In this document: positions 30,576 to 40,641 of the stretch, piece by piece
How positions within the stretch are numbered: the first letter of the stretch is position 1
Layout of the letters: each line of letters begins with the position of its first letter
Source of the DNA: Desmodesmus armatus
Taxonomy: Eukaryota; Chlorophyta; Chlorophyceae; Sphaeropleales; Scenedesmaceae
NCBI GenBank assembly: GCA_007449985.2
Contig: VIIQ02000688.1
Span: 248,001-312,000, forward strand
Length of the DNA: 64,000 nt
Direction of reading: 5' to 3'
Notes under the pieces: generated by a model
The model's database searches: none
What the model was told of the DNA's origin: nothing
The model's input: only the letters and a program-made list of their open reading frames with translations
Made by a program: the position numbers and the translations under genes

Positions 30576-31687
30576 TTGAGTGAAGATATTGGCTTTGTGG
30601 AGGGGGACATGTGGCGCTCAGGCACACCGGGGGTGACTGTTGATTCCATCAAAGCCATCACCAAGGAAGCGGTGATGCAGGCTGCCTTGCGATATCAGGC
30701 GGCCCACTGGCAGGCTGTCGTTCTTGCTAGCGCTGACCCTAGGGCAGGTGTGTCACTCAGCACCCATCTTAGGACGCATGCCGCATGGGTGCATGCCCTT
30801 GAGGCCAATGTAGTACATGGGAGGGACAATGCCCCGAGCTTCCATCAGCTATGCTTGCCTAGGGGGATCTTGCGGTGTTTGGGACGGTACCGGCTTGGCG
30901 GACACCACTTGAGTGGACGCCTGCATGGTGGGGGACAACAGCATGGGCGAACCTGCCCCCTCTGCTCTGGTAGGGGGTTGCGTGCTGAGTGGCATGACAC
31001 ACTTGTAGCCAGGTGTGGGGGGGACATGCCTGAGGACTTGCTGCATTTTGTCTTAGAGTGCCCCGCATATGATCATATCAGGGACAAGTATGCTTCAGTA
31101 TTTGCCTATGGTGGTGGGGACTCAGTGCAGCGGTGCATGCAGCTTGTGTTCGGCACCACCCACCAAACTCAGCTGGCCCGTTGCATTGCAGCTATGGACG
31201 TGTATAGAAGGCACCTGCTGGGTAAGGGCAATCTGTTTGGGGTGCGCCCTATTCAGCAACCGGACGGCTATGTGGTTGTTATGCCCTACCCAGCCTGCTT
31301 GCACCGTGCGACAAGCTCACCCCTGTCTACGCAGTTGCTCAGGCTCGGGGTACGGCACTCTGACACCTTAGCATTGGCCGCAGGAGCACTAGTAGTAGCT
31401 GTGCTGTGGGTCCTGCTCTGCGTGCTAGCACAGCGAATGATTGGCTTGATCTGTTAACTTCTGCCTATGTTGAGACTTGTCTGAAAGACTGACCCATGTG
31501 TGTGCGTGCACGGTGTGTGGAGACTACCAGCTTGCAGCTGAGTCATGAATGCACGATCCTATACCTGGTGTGTGTGGCAGTTGCCCTTGGTGGTGTGTGT
31601 TTTTTTGGGGGCTGGTCTTGTTTGCCGGTCTTGCTGCAGGTTTTTCTTGCAGGTGTGTCTTCCCAGTTCATCCCGTGTGGAGAGTAC

Positions 31688-31734
31688 CGCTCAGCGGTGA
31701 AAGTATCCACTTGTAACAACCTCCCCCCCACAAA
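31688..31734 (+). other. Element P 3' terminus and right target duplication
   Basis: ACCGC-TCA-GCGGT hairpin, TTGTAACAACCT, C run, then CACAAA (31729-31734). The MYND-copy Ser-rich coding sequence resumes immediately on the minus strand. Confidence 0.75.
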
Positions 31735-32515
31735 CTGCTGCTGCTGCTACTCCTGCTGTTGCTGCCGCTGCTAGCGGCCGCTGCAGTGTTTCGGCCTGCA
31801 TCAAGCCTGTTGTGACCTGTTGCCCCAAAATGGCCGTCCAGAGTCCCACAGTCCTGCATAGCCCAGACACGTGCTACCGTAGCAGGACCTGTACTGCCTG
31901 CACTTCCTGAGGAGCTGGCAGCAGCTACACCGGGCTGTATGCTGGCCAGCACTGTTGCTGCTGCCTGCATCGTCAGTGGAAGGGACATGTCTGCCCACTG
32001 GCGCTCACACACAGTCCTCCAAGCAGCCACTGCTGCCCTGCTTGGTGCTGCTGGCTGCTTGTCCTGCAGTGTGTCTGCATGCTGCAGCAAGTAGCCCTCA
32101 GCCAACTCAGCAATGCTCCTCCTGCCGCCGCTGCTGCCAGCCGCAACACTGCTGCCACTGCTTTCGGGTGCTGCTGCTGCCCTGTAGGCCGTACTATGCT
32201 GGTGCTTGCTGCCAGACCAGGCAGCATGCAGCGACATCAACCTCCCCTGCTTGCACTCAGCATGCAGCACGAGCTGGTGCAGGCAGACCGTCAGCATGGA
32301 GTGCAGCAGCACCGTTGTGCCGCCCGGCACCTGCGTGCTGAGGTGAGCAGCTGGGACCGACATGCTGCATGGCTGTGTGCCCTGCCTTGCGGCTAGCTGA
32401 TGCTGGTGCAGTATCGACCCAAGGGGCTCCAACACCAGAGCTGCCACCTCTAGCATTGCTGCTGTGACAGGCACTGCCAGCAGGCACTGTGGCGGCCAGC
32501 CGGGACCGCTAGCAT
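31735..32515 (-). pseudogene. MYND-copy fragment: N-terminal-central part of the large exon
   Basis: Matches the intact copy: MPVTAAMLEVAALVLEPLGS, MLTVCLHQLVLHAECK, SIAELAEGYLLQHADTLQ, VWAMQDCGTLDGHFGATG. Bounded upstream by the SINE at 32520 and downstream by element P. Confidence 0.85.
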
Positions 32516-32519
32516 GATA

Positions 32520-32739
32520 CAGCTATGTGTCCCTTGTGGGGCCTCAGTGAGGGGTAGAGGATTTGGGCACTTTGCCTCTACCAAGTGTCACCCCGTGTGA
32601 TAATAATGCTTGGAGAGTGTGTCAGGAGGGGTAGACCCCGCCGTCCTTACAGGGCGTGAAGCCAATGGGAGGTAATCCTATGGCGTTACTGGGTTAGGAG
32701 GGGGCCCTGAAGCATTATTATTATTATTATTATTATAGC
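32520..32739 (+). mobile_element. SINE-like insertion with ATT-repeat tail
   Basis: Separates two collinear pieces of the MYND copy. Its 3' half shares the block GCCAATGGGA...CCTATGGCGTTA (about 32652-32680) with the tRNA-derived SINE at 15287-15815, and it ends in ATT repeats. No tRNA-like A/B boxes are seen, so it is either 5'-truncated or has a different head. Confidence 0.65.
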
Positions 32740-32742
32740 TCT

Positions 32743-33083
32743 GCAGAGGCATGCACCAGGTGGTGTGGAGCCGCACACACACCTGAGGCAGCAGCCTCTG
32801 CTGTGTTGATGGAGAGCATGCCTGCACGCATCTCTGGCAGCTGCGCCACTAGCTCTGCTGCAGTGGTAAGGGCACTGAGGGACACGCTGCTCAGGGCTTT
32901 CGCATCAGGGACGCTGCTGGGCCAGATGCGGCACAGGGCTGCTGTCCCCTGGTACACCAGCAGCAGCTGGGCCAGCTGGTGCTGGGTGGTGGCCTGCTGC
33001 ATGGAGATGTAGCTGGCAGCCCTCTGCTGAGCAGGACCAGAGCTGAGCCCAGCTGACAGATCGGCATGAGCAACTTCCGCGCC
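32743..33083 (-). pseudogene. MYND-copy fragment: start of the large exon
   Basis: After acceptor GTGCAG (33084-33089, minus) it encodes GAEVAHADLSAGLSS, then HQLAQLLLVYQGTAALCRI and AKALSSVSLSALTTAAELV, matching residues just after the start of exon 3 in the intact copy. Ends at the SINE. Confidence 0.82.
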
Positions 33084-34337
33084 CTGCACAGCACACCAGC
33101 ATCATCATTCAGCCATGTGGAGCCATGCCGCAGGCTGCTTTGCAGTGTTACATGAAGGGAGTTGCTGCTAGTCAAATACGGCTCCTTCACCCTACATGCA
33201 GACACAGGGCGTGACTCCCTGAAAGCATTGCTGGTTTGTTTGTGAGGCCTTGACAGTCATCATCATCATCATGTTACACGTTCTCCAGCAGGGTCATTGC
33301 GCCAAAACATTGCTTAGCAACAAATCTACCTAGGTGCCTCAAACAGCACCACCAGACAAAAACTGGGAAAGCTTTGCAGCTCCCCAGTGTCTGGGCCAGT
33401 TGTGGCCGCTCAACATCAAATGCATCAACAACAGCACGGGACTGAGTGCCATGCAGGCGACCCAACCACACATAAAGTGTTTTAAGGATCAAGTCCAGAG
33501 AAGGGCAGGTTGTATCGACTGACAGACTCATTGCTGCAGTGCACCTATGCCCAACACAACAGGCAACCACATGTTGCTGCCCGACACCTACTCCTGAGCG
33601 GATTCATAACCGAAACTACTGCGGGAGGAATCCAGGGACTAGGGACGCGCAACCTCCTCGTGGTGGTCCTGGAAACGTCAGCGATGCAGTGATGTTGAGG
33701 AGCCCAGCATGCTGGCGTTTCTTCTCCGGAGCTGACTGACGGCTAATTCGAGCGTGTCAACTTTCGATGTGGCCCCCCTCCCCGCCGGAAACCCTTCGTG
33801 AAGACAGCAGCTGCCCGAGAGTTCATCACCTGTGATCACTCTCGTGGCAACAGCAGGGCTACATGCAGAGGATCCCCGTTCTGGTGTGATGCCATGGCAA
33901 GGTGTTTTTGAGGGTGCCCATGTCAGGTGGCGAAGAAGGAGCAGCAGTGCTGCGTGGACAGTCAGGGAGCAGCAGCAGCGTTGTGCAAGAGAGTGCTGTG
34001 GCTTTGATCGAGCTGTCTGCCAGACACCTCACAGGATCGCCCGCCCCAATCCCACATCACAGACATAGGATGCCACATGGACGGTTTTCTGGGCGGTTTT
34101 CAACATGTGGTTGCAAAGCAGCTGTTGCAGTGACCTTGCACAGCTACTGTTGGGGTGCATGAGCTGTGCTCACCCAGCTACGCACTTTGTGCTTGCTTTG
34201 GGGCACCGGAGCGACCTTGATAGTGTCACCATGAAAATCACGGCATGCCAAACATCAGTGTCACTTCATTCAAGCAGTCCCAGCATGCATGCCGCATGCA
34301 TGGTCTGATTTAGTAGACGGGTGCGCCCCTACCCTAC
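33084..34337 (-). other. Intron of the broken MYND copy
   Basis: 1.25 kb, longer than the matching interval in the intact copy (about 0.45 kb). A short ATC repeat lies at about 33258-33272. No gene or known repeat recognised. Confidence 0.5.
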
Positions 34338-34560
34338 CTGAACAAAGCTCTGTCTGTGCTGCTGAACCTGCCAGTGCGCAGCACCGCAGCTGGTCACACG
34401 GACATCCTGCAGCTGCGCGCGCAGGCTGCACAGCTGCTTGGCAAGCTGCTCACACAGCCCTCCAGGCCTGCTGGCAGCAACAGCAGATGCCAGCGCAAGC
34501 CGCCCATGGGCTGCAGCTGCTGCTGTGTTTGCGCTTGCATTGCTGGGCTGCATCAGGTGC
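34338..34560 (-). pseudogene. MYND-copy fragment: second exon
   Basis: Between acceptor TCTGCAG and donor GTAGGG. Encodes ALASAVAASRPGGLCEQLAK then QLCSLRAQLQDVRV, matching ALASALAASRPAGLCEQLTK in the intact copy. Confidence 0.8.
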
Positions 34561-34824
34561 CTGCAGACAGACAGGGGACAAGAGGTTCAAGACGACACTT
34601 TGCAGGCTGCCAACCAGATAGCCAGGCACGTGCACAACGACTGAGTGGGCCCCTTGTGAGTGAAGCCCATGCTTTCAATGTTTGCAGGGCCACGACCCAA
34701 CTTGCTGGCAGCTAGCAAGATCCAGCCTAGCAAAACCCTCTGAGAGTGCAGTGCACGTGCACTCAAAAGGGCTTGTCCAGCCGCATTCTCTGGCTAAGAA
34801 GATTACTCACAGCAGCAAACTTAC

Positions 34825-35404
34825 TCTCTGAAGAACAACAGGGCTTGCTGAGCAGCAACCAGCTTGTGGCCTGCAGCAGGGTCCAGCAGCTTGGCAGCAA
34901 GGGCTGGCAGTGCTTCTACCGCCGTCATGTTGAGTATTGCCACTTGTAGGCTGACCCATCACTGGGAACGCTCATGTACCGCTGGAAGGCCCTGAGCGTT
35001 GACCTAGTACGGTCAGCACAGTCACAGCTGTTGGAGCAGACGGCTAGTTTGCTTTCCATCCATTTGTTGATGCCCCGCTGCAGGCTCTGAAAAGCAGGGG
35101 GAGCTGCTGAAGTATGCGGTGGCCGCTGCTGAGCGGCAGTATTTCCGCTGCCCATGCTGCCTGGAACCGACACACCAGCATGCATGCTGCCTGTGCTGGT
35201 GCTGGCGCTGCTACTAGCGGACTCCTGAGCTGCAAGGTTGATCTTGTCCAGGTTGGTGTGTTGGGACAGGGTGGACCAGCTGCTGTCACTGAGGCCGTCT
35301 TTGCAGGCACATGCAGGTGCCCCATCACGTGTTATGCAGCATACCATGCCTTCTGCCAGACACATATAGCCCTGCACCTCAGCCACGAGATACATGCTGT
35401 GCAA
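34825..35404 (-). pseudogene. MYND-copy fragment: first recognisable exon, frameshifted
   Basis: Similarity to the intact first exon runs from VSVPGS through CADRTRSTLRAFQRYM to AAKLLDPAAGHKLVAAQ, with the donor TTCAGAGA/GTAAGT conserved. Between those blocks (about 34945) the frame changes by one. 5' limit uncertain. Confidence 0.75.
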
Positions 35405-36885
35405 CGGTGTAGAGGAATTTGAATCGTGATGTGCCTGACTGGATGCTGATCTGCACTTCGGATCCTGACAGGATGAGCAGACACAACACTGAACGGTTCA
35501 GTCACAGCTGAACAACAGCTACACCGCTGTGCAGTACATGAGCAGCAAGACAGGGGTCACCCTGAGGGCACCCAGGATCTGCTGGTACTGCTTACCCATG
35601 ATCTGCTAGCTCGTAGAGTTCAAGCCGACACCAGCCAGTGCCTGGTACAAACTTGACTTATTCTTCTATTTTGGGGCCAAGCAGCTGCTGCCCGGCCATG
35701 CAGGTGATTCTTGCTGTACCAGCTGCTACTGTTCCTGTTCTGATGGGAGTGGCGCTCTGTCGCCGTGGCGCAACCACAATAATAGCGACGAAAATAGGTT
35801 GAGAAGTCGATGCTGCTGTACGCATGTATTCACCCTTACCAGACAAGTCATGACGTAACATCTCGTAGCGCGCCAAAAACATTCAAAATCAGGCGGATGT
35901 GTATGTTTGCAACAGGCTTCGACAGATTCTTCAGATGCGTTGAACGCGATTGCAATTTGCAACAACACTATCTTCACATGGTCGTTTTGATCTTGCAATG
36001 GTGCAGATGCAGTGTATGGACAACCAGCCTGAACCTAGCAGGTAGATCGGTCAGGTGAAACTCCTGGCAAACGAAGGCACCATTCTAGCTGAAGCCAGCA
36101 GCAACAGCAGCTGACTTTTACCCTGGCTGGGCTGTTTCTCCTTGAGACACATCGACGCCAACGTCCATACTGGCATTTACAACACTGACAGAAACCACAT
36201 CGTACAGACTCTGGGGCCAACAACGGTCAAATATGCGGTAGATGTACAGTGGCGGCCATCATGCGCAGCATAGCTGCGCAGCTGCTCACACGCTGGCAGA
36301 ACGAGGGCATCATCAGTCCCGCAGCTGTAAAGGCTGCATCCACAGCTGTGGACCACAGCTGTGAATGCAGCATTTACGACTCTAGACATGTGGATGCTGC
36401 GATCACGACTCTAGACATCAACACACTGCTCTCTCACACTCTGCTAGACTGGCACTCTTTCTCCCTGCACTCAGCATCTCGGATTCTGTGAATACAGAGG
36501 CAGGCACAGGCAGACGATGAAACTGAAGGACCCCAGACCCTCAACAAGTGCACAGCACAAAAGCAAAGTCCATCGCTCCTCGGGCACCTGTGCGGTTGCA
36601 GCACTGAGTCCTGCTGACAGACTCTGCCAGGCCGGCGCCATCAAGAAATCAAGCAAGAAACCCATCACATTGCAACACCAGATGGCAGGCATCGCATCAA
36701 GCTATGACGCGAACACAGACGCACACCATCAACCATGCCGTGCTGAACACCTGCATACAGTGCACTGCTCCAGCCATGCATTGTAGCTCCCTTGTGCCTC
36801 CACAGGGCCTCAAAATCAGCCCACAAAAGATGCCCTGTAGCCCAATAACAAATACACAAACAACTCATTTGGCCATAGCAGGAGG
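35405..36885. other. No gene recognised
   Basis: Intergenic between the broken MYND copy and the hydrolase 3' end. Contains an inverted repeat (36326-36378, CCACAGCTGTGG core) and nothing else recognisable. Confidence 0.5.
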
Positions 36886-39800
36886 TCAGAAGGCCCAGCG
36901 CACGGACTGCCACAACTCTGACTCAGCCCGGTCCACAGCAGCTGACGAGGCACGTTCAGCTGGGGCAGCTGCAGCTGGTGCTGCTTGCAGGGACTCTGCA
37001 ACGTCTGCAGGGCTTGCAGTAACAGCAACTGATGCAGGCTGCACTGTGCTGGGCTCCTCAACTGTGTCTGCAGCACCAGCAGCACTAGCAGCAGCTGCAG
37101 CAGCAGAAGGGCCCTCCACAGCTCCTGATGCAGCTGCAAAGGGACTAACTTGCTGCACTGGCTGCTGCTGCTCCTGCTGCCTGGCCACTTCTGCAGCAGC
37201 AGCAGCCGCTGGCGCAGCAGCCACCACAAAACCAGCAGCTGCAGCCCCTGCAGCCACGGCGGCGACGCCACGCTCTCCTGCATGCTGCTGCTGCTGCTGC
37301 TGCCGAGGAAGCCTACCAGACGCTACAGCCTGGGTGCTGCCCTGTGCCAAGCTAGCACCCTGTGCCAAGCTAGCACCCTGACCCCACCACATCTGCTCCA
37401 TAAGGTCAGCAGGCTCGCTGCTGCCTGCTGCAAGCATACTGCCACCCTGCTGCTGCTGCCGCCCCCGCTGGCGGCTGCGGCTGCTGGTGACACTGCTGCT
37501 GTCACTGCTGCCAGCCGTCACTAGCCGGGCGGTGCTGCCACTAGAGGCCGGGCTGGTGACCGGGCTGATGAAGGCACTGCTGCCATCGCTGCTGCTGCTG
37601 GCTTGGCGGCTGAGGGGTGCAGCCGCCGTCAGCTCACTGCTGCTGCTGTTGCTGCGTCCTGCAGCGCCGACACCAGCTGCCTCTAGCTCCTGTACAGAGC
37701 CGCCGCCATTGCTGCCATTGCTGCCACCGCCACCATTGCTGCCACTGCCATCCTCGTCATCGTCAGCTGCTGCACGGTTTGCTTGCCGTGCATGCTGCTG
37801 TGCTGCTGTCAGGCCCTGTTCCCCTGCCTTCTGCTGCTGCAGCTGTGCATGGACAGAGGTCAGCCATTCCACTACAGCAGCATCAGTCCAAGGCTCGCTG
37901 AAGGGTGCCCCTCTGCCTGCCGCCCAGCCCAGGTGACCACCACAGGGGGTCACCACGAGGGTGCAGTTGGGGTTTTGCTGAATGGCCTCGTAGGGTATGG
38001 CCTCTTGAGGGGCTATGGGGTCGTCTGCTGCCTGGATGCACAGCAGGGGTATGGTCACCTGGGGGATGCGCTTGGCACTGCTGCTGCCAGCATAGTAGGC
38101 GTCCACATTTGCCCAGTCTGCAGGCAGCAGGAAGAGAGTGCAGCAGCAGTCATGACAACCATCACGAAACCAGATCTTGGGCAAAGGAGCATATGCTGCA
38201 ACAAGGATGCTGGCCGCAGTGTCAGTTGTCTCCGGTGCTCATTGTGGAGTATGACGGGGGAAAAGCTGCGGCAGGACCTGACCCCGTGCTGCGTGGCTGC
38301 CGTTTGGCAGTCACAGCACAGCACAGCACAGCAGCCTGCCTGTGGCATTGCTGACACACTGACTCACCGAAGCTGTGCACAGTGATGGCCTCGTCAAACT
38401 CCCTGATAGTCTTGACCTCAGGCACCAGCTCCGGCTGGCCTGGGCCTTTGTAGGTGCGCCACAGGGGCTGGTGCTTCAGGAAGATCTTCTTTAGAGAGCT
38501 GGCCAGGTTCCAATTGTAGATCTTGTTGAAACCCTGTGGATCAAGGAGTGCAGGCAAGCCATGCGCGAACATGAGAATGGTAGGTGGAAAAGCACTGGGT
38601 AGCTGTACACATGCCAGTGGGAGCGCTGAGACTTCCTGCAGCCGAGCTACTGCACGCTTTATGTGTGGGGCTGGGCCAAAGGCCCACGCTGCTGTATCCT
38701 GTTCCAGACAATCCAGTGTGGTGCTGAACAACTCCAATCCACATGCCATACCACTCTGCATCCTCACTTCATACTGACACTAACGCGCCACTCCCCAGCC
38801 CAAGCCCTGACCCTTCAGCCTGCTGCTCACCTCGCTGATGTGCCTGTTGCTGATAGTGAGGTCAAAGAGGTTGCACATGCTGACAGCCAGGCCAACACTC
38901 TGCATCCACTTCATTTTGACACTACACGTTGCACCCCAGTTCAAAACCCAACCCTCCAGCCTGCTGGTCGGACCCCCTCACCTCATTGATGTGCCTGTTG
39001 CTGATGGTGAGGTCGAAGGGGTTGCACATGCTGACAGCCGCCTCAAGGGGTGTGTCAGCACCCTGCTCCCCCAGGTAGTTGACAAGGATGTTGGCACCCA
39101 GCGACCAACCAGCAGCAAACAGGGTCGAGGAGGGGTAGAGTGCACGAACGTGTGCAATGACCTGAGGGCGGGCGGGCGACAAACATGCGGGCGTGAGCGT
39201 AATGGGCGGCGTCAGGAGGTAGAAAACATGCCTGACAATGGTTGGAAACAATCCTAGAATGGCAGTGACAAAGTCAGCACAACTGCACACCGATTGCTGC
39301 AAGACTGTCGGCTCAGATGCTGCAAGTCAACCAACCTGCATGGGCTCAGCAGTGCTCTTGCAACATGCTTGCAGGTAAGGATAGGCCAACACTTGCAGCC
39401 ACCTGTCCTACCCACCTCCCTAGTGTCATCTGTGAACGAAGCTGAGTAGAACTGTGGTGTCAGCACAGGACTGTCAGCTGTGCCCCTGCTGTTGAACACT
39501 GCTGCCCGCACTCCCGCATGGCGTGCCTGCAGGACTGCGTGCTGGACGTATGAGTCACCGCTGCCACCTGTCAGGCCGGGGAACAAGATCAGCACTGGAG
39601 CATCTTCTGGCAGATCCTGCATGTGCACACAGCGGCAGCAGCAGTCAGATTCAAGGTGTTTGAAAGGGAAATATCACTCAAACAGGGGTGGTGTTCACCA
39701 AACATCCCTGTTACCTTGCAGCATCTGCTGGAGATGCAGGAGAGGGCAGAAACAGCAGTGCTCAGCACAGCTGCATGCTCCTAGTGGTCCTGTCAACAGG

Positions 39801-40310
39801 ATGCAGACATCAACAGCACCTAGTGCCACACACATGCATCTGGCATGTGGAACTGCTGCTGGGGCTGTTGCTGCACCCTGCTGCTCACCTTTCCTTCATC
39901 GTCGATGTGCTCCCAGTCCACAGCCACTGCCCCTCCGTCCTGGGTCACGAGGATTTCGCGCTTGTACACTACCCCAGGTGGCTTGCGCAGCTTGGCCACC
40001 AGAATTGTCTCTGCATGCCCGTTTGTCAGGAAGGGAGTGCACTCATAGGTGCTCTGCATGGTGGGGCACCTGTCCAGAACTGAGGAATTGAACTCGTTTG
40101 GCGTGAAGTAAAGGTCAGGCTTCCTGCAAGCAGCATGCCACAGCAGCATTTCAGCTCAACCTCAAGTCTCCAACAGCGACCACAACTGCTGCTGTTGTGA
40201 ATCAACCACCTGCTCTTCAGCTTCGCGTCTAGCCATGCTGCAATCACTCCTATGCTGATACCAGCTAAGGCTGCGTTCAAGGCGGGCACGGCAGCTGCTG
40301 CTACGTTCAT
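36886..40310 (-). CDS. Alpha/beta hydrolase, EMB8/ABHD1-3/YheT type, six exons
   Basis: Serine hydrolase likely acting on lipids or esters. Exons (minus): 40310-40210, 40123-39889, 39616-39416, 39161-38982, 38533-38368, 38117-36886; all phases agree, 704 residues. The N-terminal hydrophobic segment (VPALNAALAGISIGVIAAWL) may be a membrane anchor. The motif block FTPNEFNSSVL to NGHAETI, then DGGAVAVDW and LILFPGLTGGSGDSYVQ, is typical of the YheT/EMB8 family. Putative catalytic triad: Ser in AGWSLGANI (nucleophile elbow), Asp in QAADDPIAP and His in CGGHLGW. After the catalytic domain, about 270 residues are low-complexity Ser/Ala/Gln-rich, not expected in the family and probably disordered. 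Starts about 330 bp from the 3' end of the next gene, on the same strand. Confidence 0.9.
38759..39050 (-). repeat. Tandem duplication of an exon end and intron start in the hydrolase gene
   Basis: The last part of exon 4 plus following intron is copied in the intron. The copy at 38830-38893 reads AVSMCNLFDLTISNRHISE next to a GTGAGC donor, against the genuine AVSMCNPFDLTISNRHINE with GTGAGG. Period about 145 bp. The copy lacks an obvious acceptor in the right place, so it is probably not an alternative exon. Confidence 0.75.
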
Positions 40311-40410
40311 TGTATTCCTCTGGTGCTGATACTGCTGTCCTGGTGCTGCAAGGGGTCTTCGTAGGCGCAAAGGCAGAGCTGATTGGCGCTTTGAGTGGTT
40401 TGGTGGACTA

Positions 40411-40641
40411 AAACATGTTTGAATTGACTTGCGCACAGGCTGTGCACCTTGGAGGCAAGAGCGCATCAGGGGCGAACAACAGGAAGCACCAAATCTGACA
40501 AAGGCCGATCAGACACGACTTCAATTGACCGCTTTTCTGCAGTTTATATAGAGGGCACAACAGAAAGATGCTGCATCCTACGCGCGCGAAAGTGGGAGTT
40601 ACAAACAGTGTCACTTGTAACCACAGCCAAGTATGTCAGCC
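40411..40641. other. Intergenic; poly(A) signal of the next gene
   Basis: Holds the hydrolase upstream region and, at 40599-40603 on the minus strand, TGTAA about 40 bp after the stop of the neighbouring gene, fitting a chlorophyte poly(A) signal. Confidence 0.55.

Larger units (their letters stand above)
20497..31457 (+). pseudogene. ORF2 of element P: endonuclease/reverse transcriptase, interrupted twice and frameshifted
   Basis: Three segments. 20497-21434 encodes the apurinic-type endonuclease (exonuclease-endonuclease-phosphatase fold) with GDLN and KDHAAL motifs. 27045-29196 encodes the linker, RT domain (VDFRKAFDLV, TRQGSELSPLLFG, YADDVNLLAW) and part of the post-RT region. 30576-31457 encodes the zinc knuckle (CPLCSGRGL with later H and C) and a hydrophobic C-terminus. 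Joining the segments reproduces the order seen in the uninterrupted ORF2 of element M. Besides the insertions, there is a frame change in the G-rich run at about 27471-27487. Not functional as it stands. Confidence 0.85.
17240..31728 (+). mobile_element. Full-length two-ORF non-LTR retrotransposon P, split by two later insertions
   Basis: Own sequence is about 7.5 kb: 5' leader 17240-17464 (with a TTTCTCG heptamer repeat at about 17262-17302), ORF1 17465-20497, ORF2 in three pieces (20497-21434, 27045-29196, 30576-31457) and a 3' UTR to 31728. The 3' end has hairpin ACCGC-TCA-GCGGT, TGTAA and a C run. Target duplication CACAAA. Interrupted by element M (21435-27044) and element R (29197-30575). 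Encodes an endonuclease/reverse transcriptase protein of L1-like organisation. Confidence 0.88.
8922..35404 (-). pseudogene. Second MYND-finger gene copy, broken into six or more pieces by retroelements
   Basis: Overall span of a minus-strand paralogue of the MYND gene at 54293-59874. Pieces in transcription order: 35404-34825, 34560-34338, 33083-32743, 32515-31735, 17233-15816, about 15274-15214, 9851-9358 and 9030-8922. They align collinearly with the intact copy and keep its splice sites (for example TTCAGAGA/GTAAGT after the first exon, and the acceptor before the MYND exon). The big third exon is interrupted four times: by a SINE, by the 14.5-kb P element with its nested guests, by another SINE, and by a non-LTR plus Penelope-like cluster. 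The first exon also shows a one-base frame change near 34945. A functional product is very unlikely unless the insertions are removed as introns, for which I see no evidence. Confidence 0.88.

Noticed and set aside
36326..36378. Inverted repeat with CCACAGCTGTGG core as a possible MITE
   Set aside because: No flanking target duplication or second copy in the window; kept only as a note in the intergenic entry.
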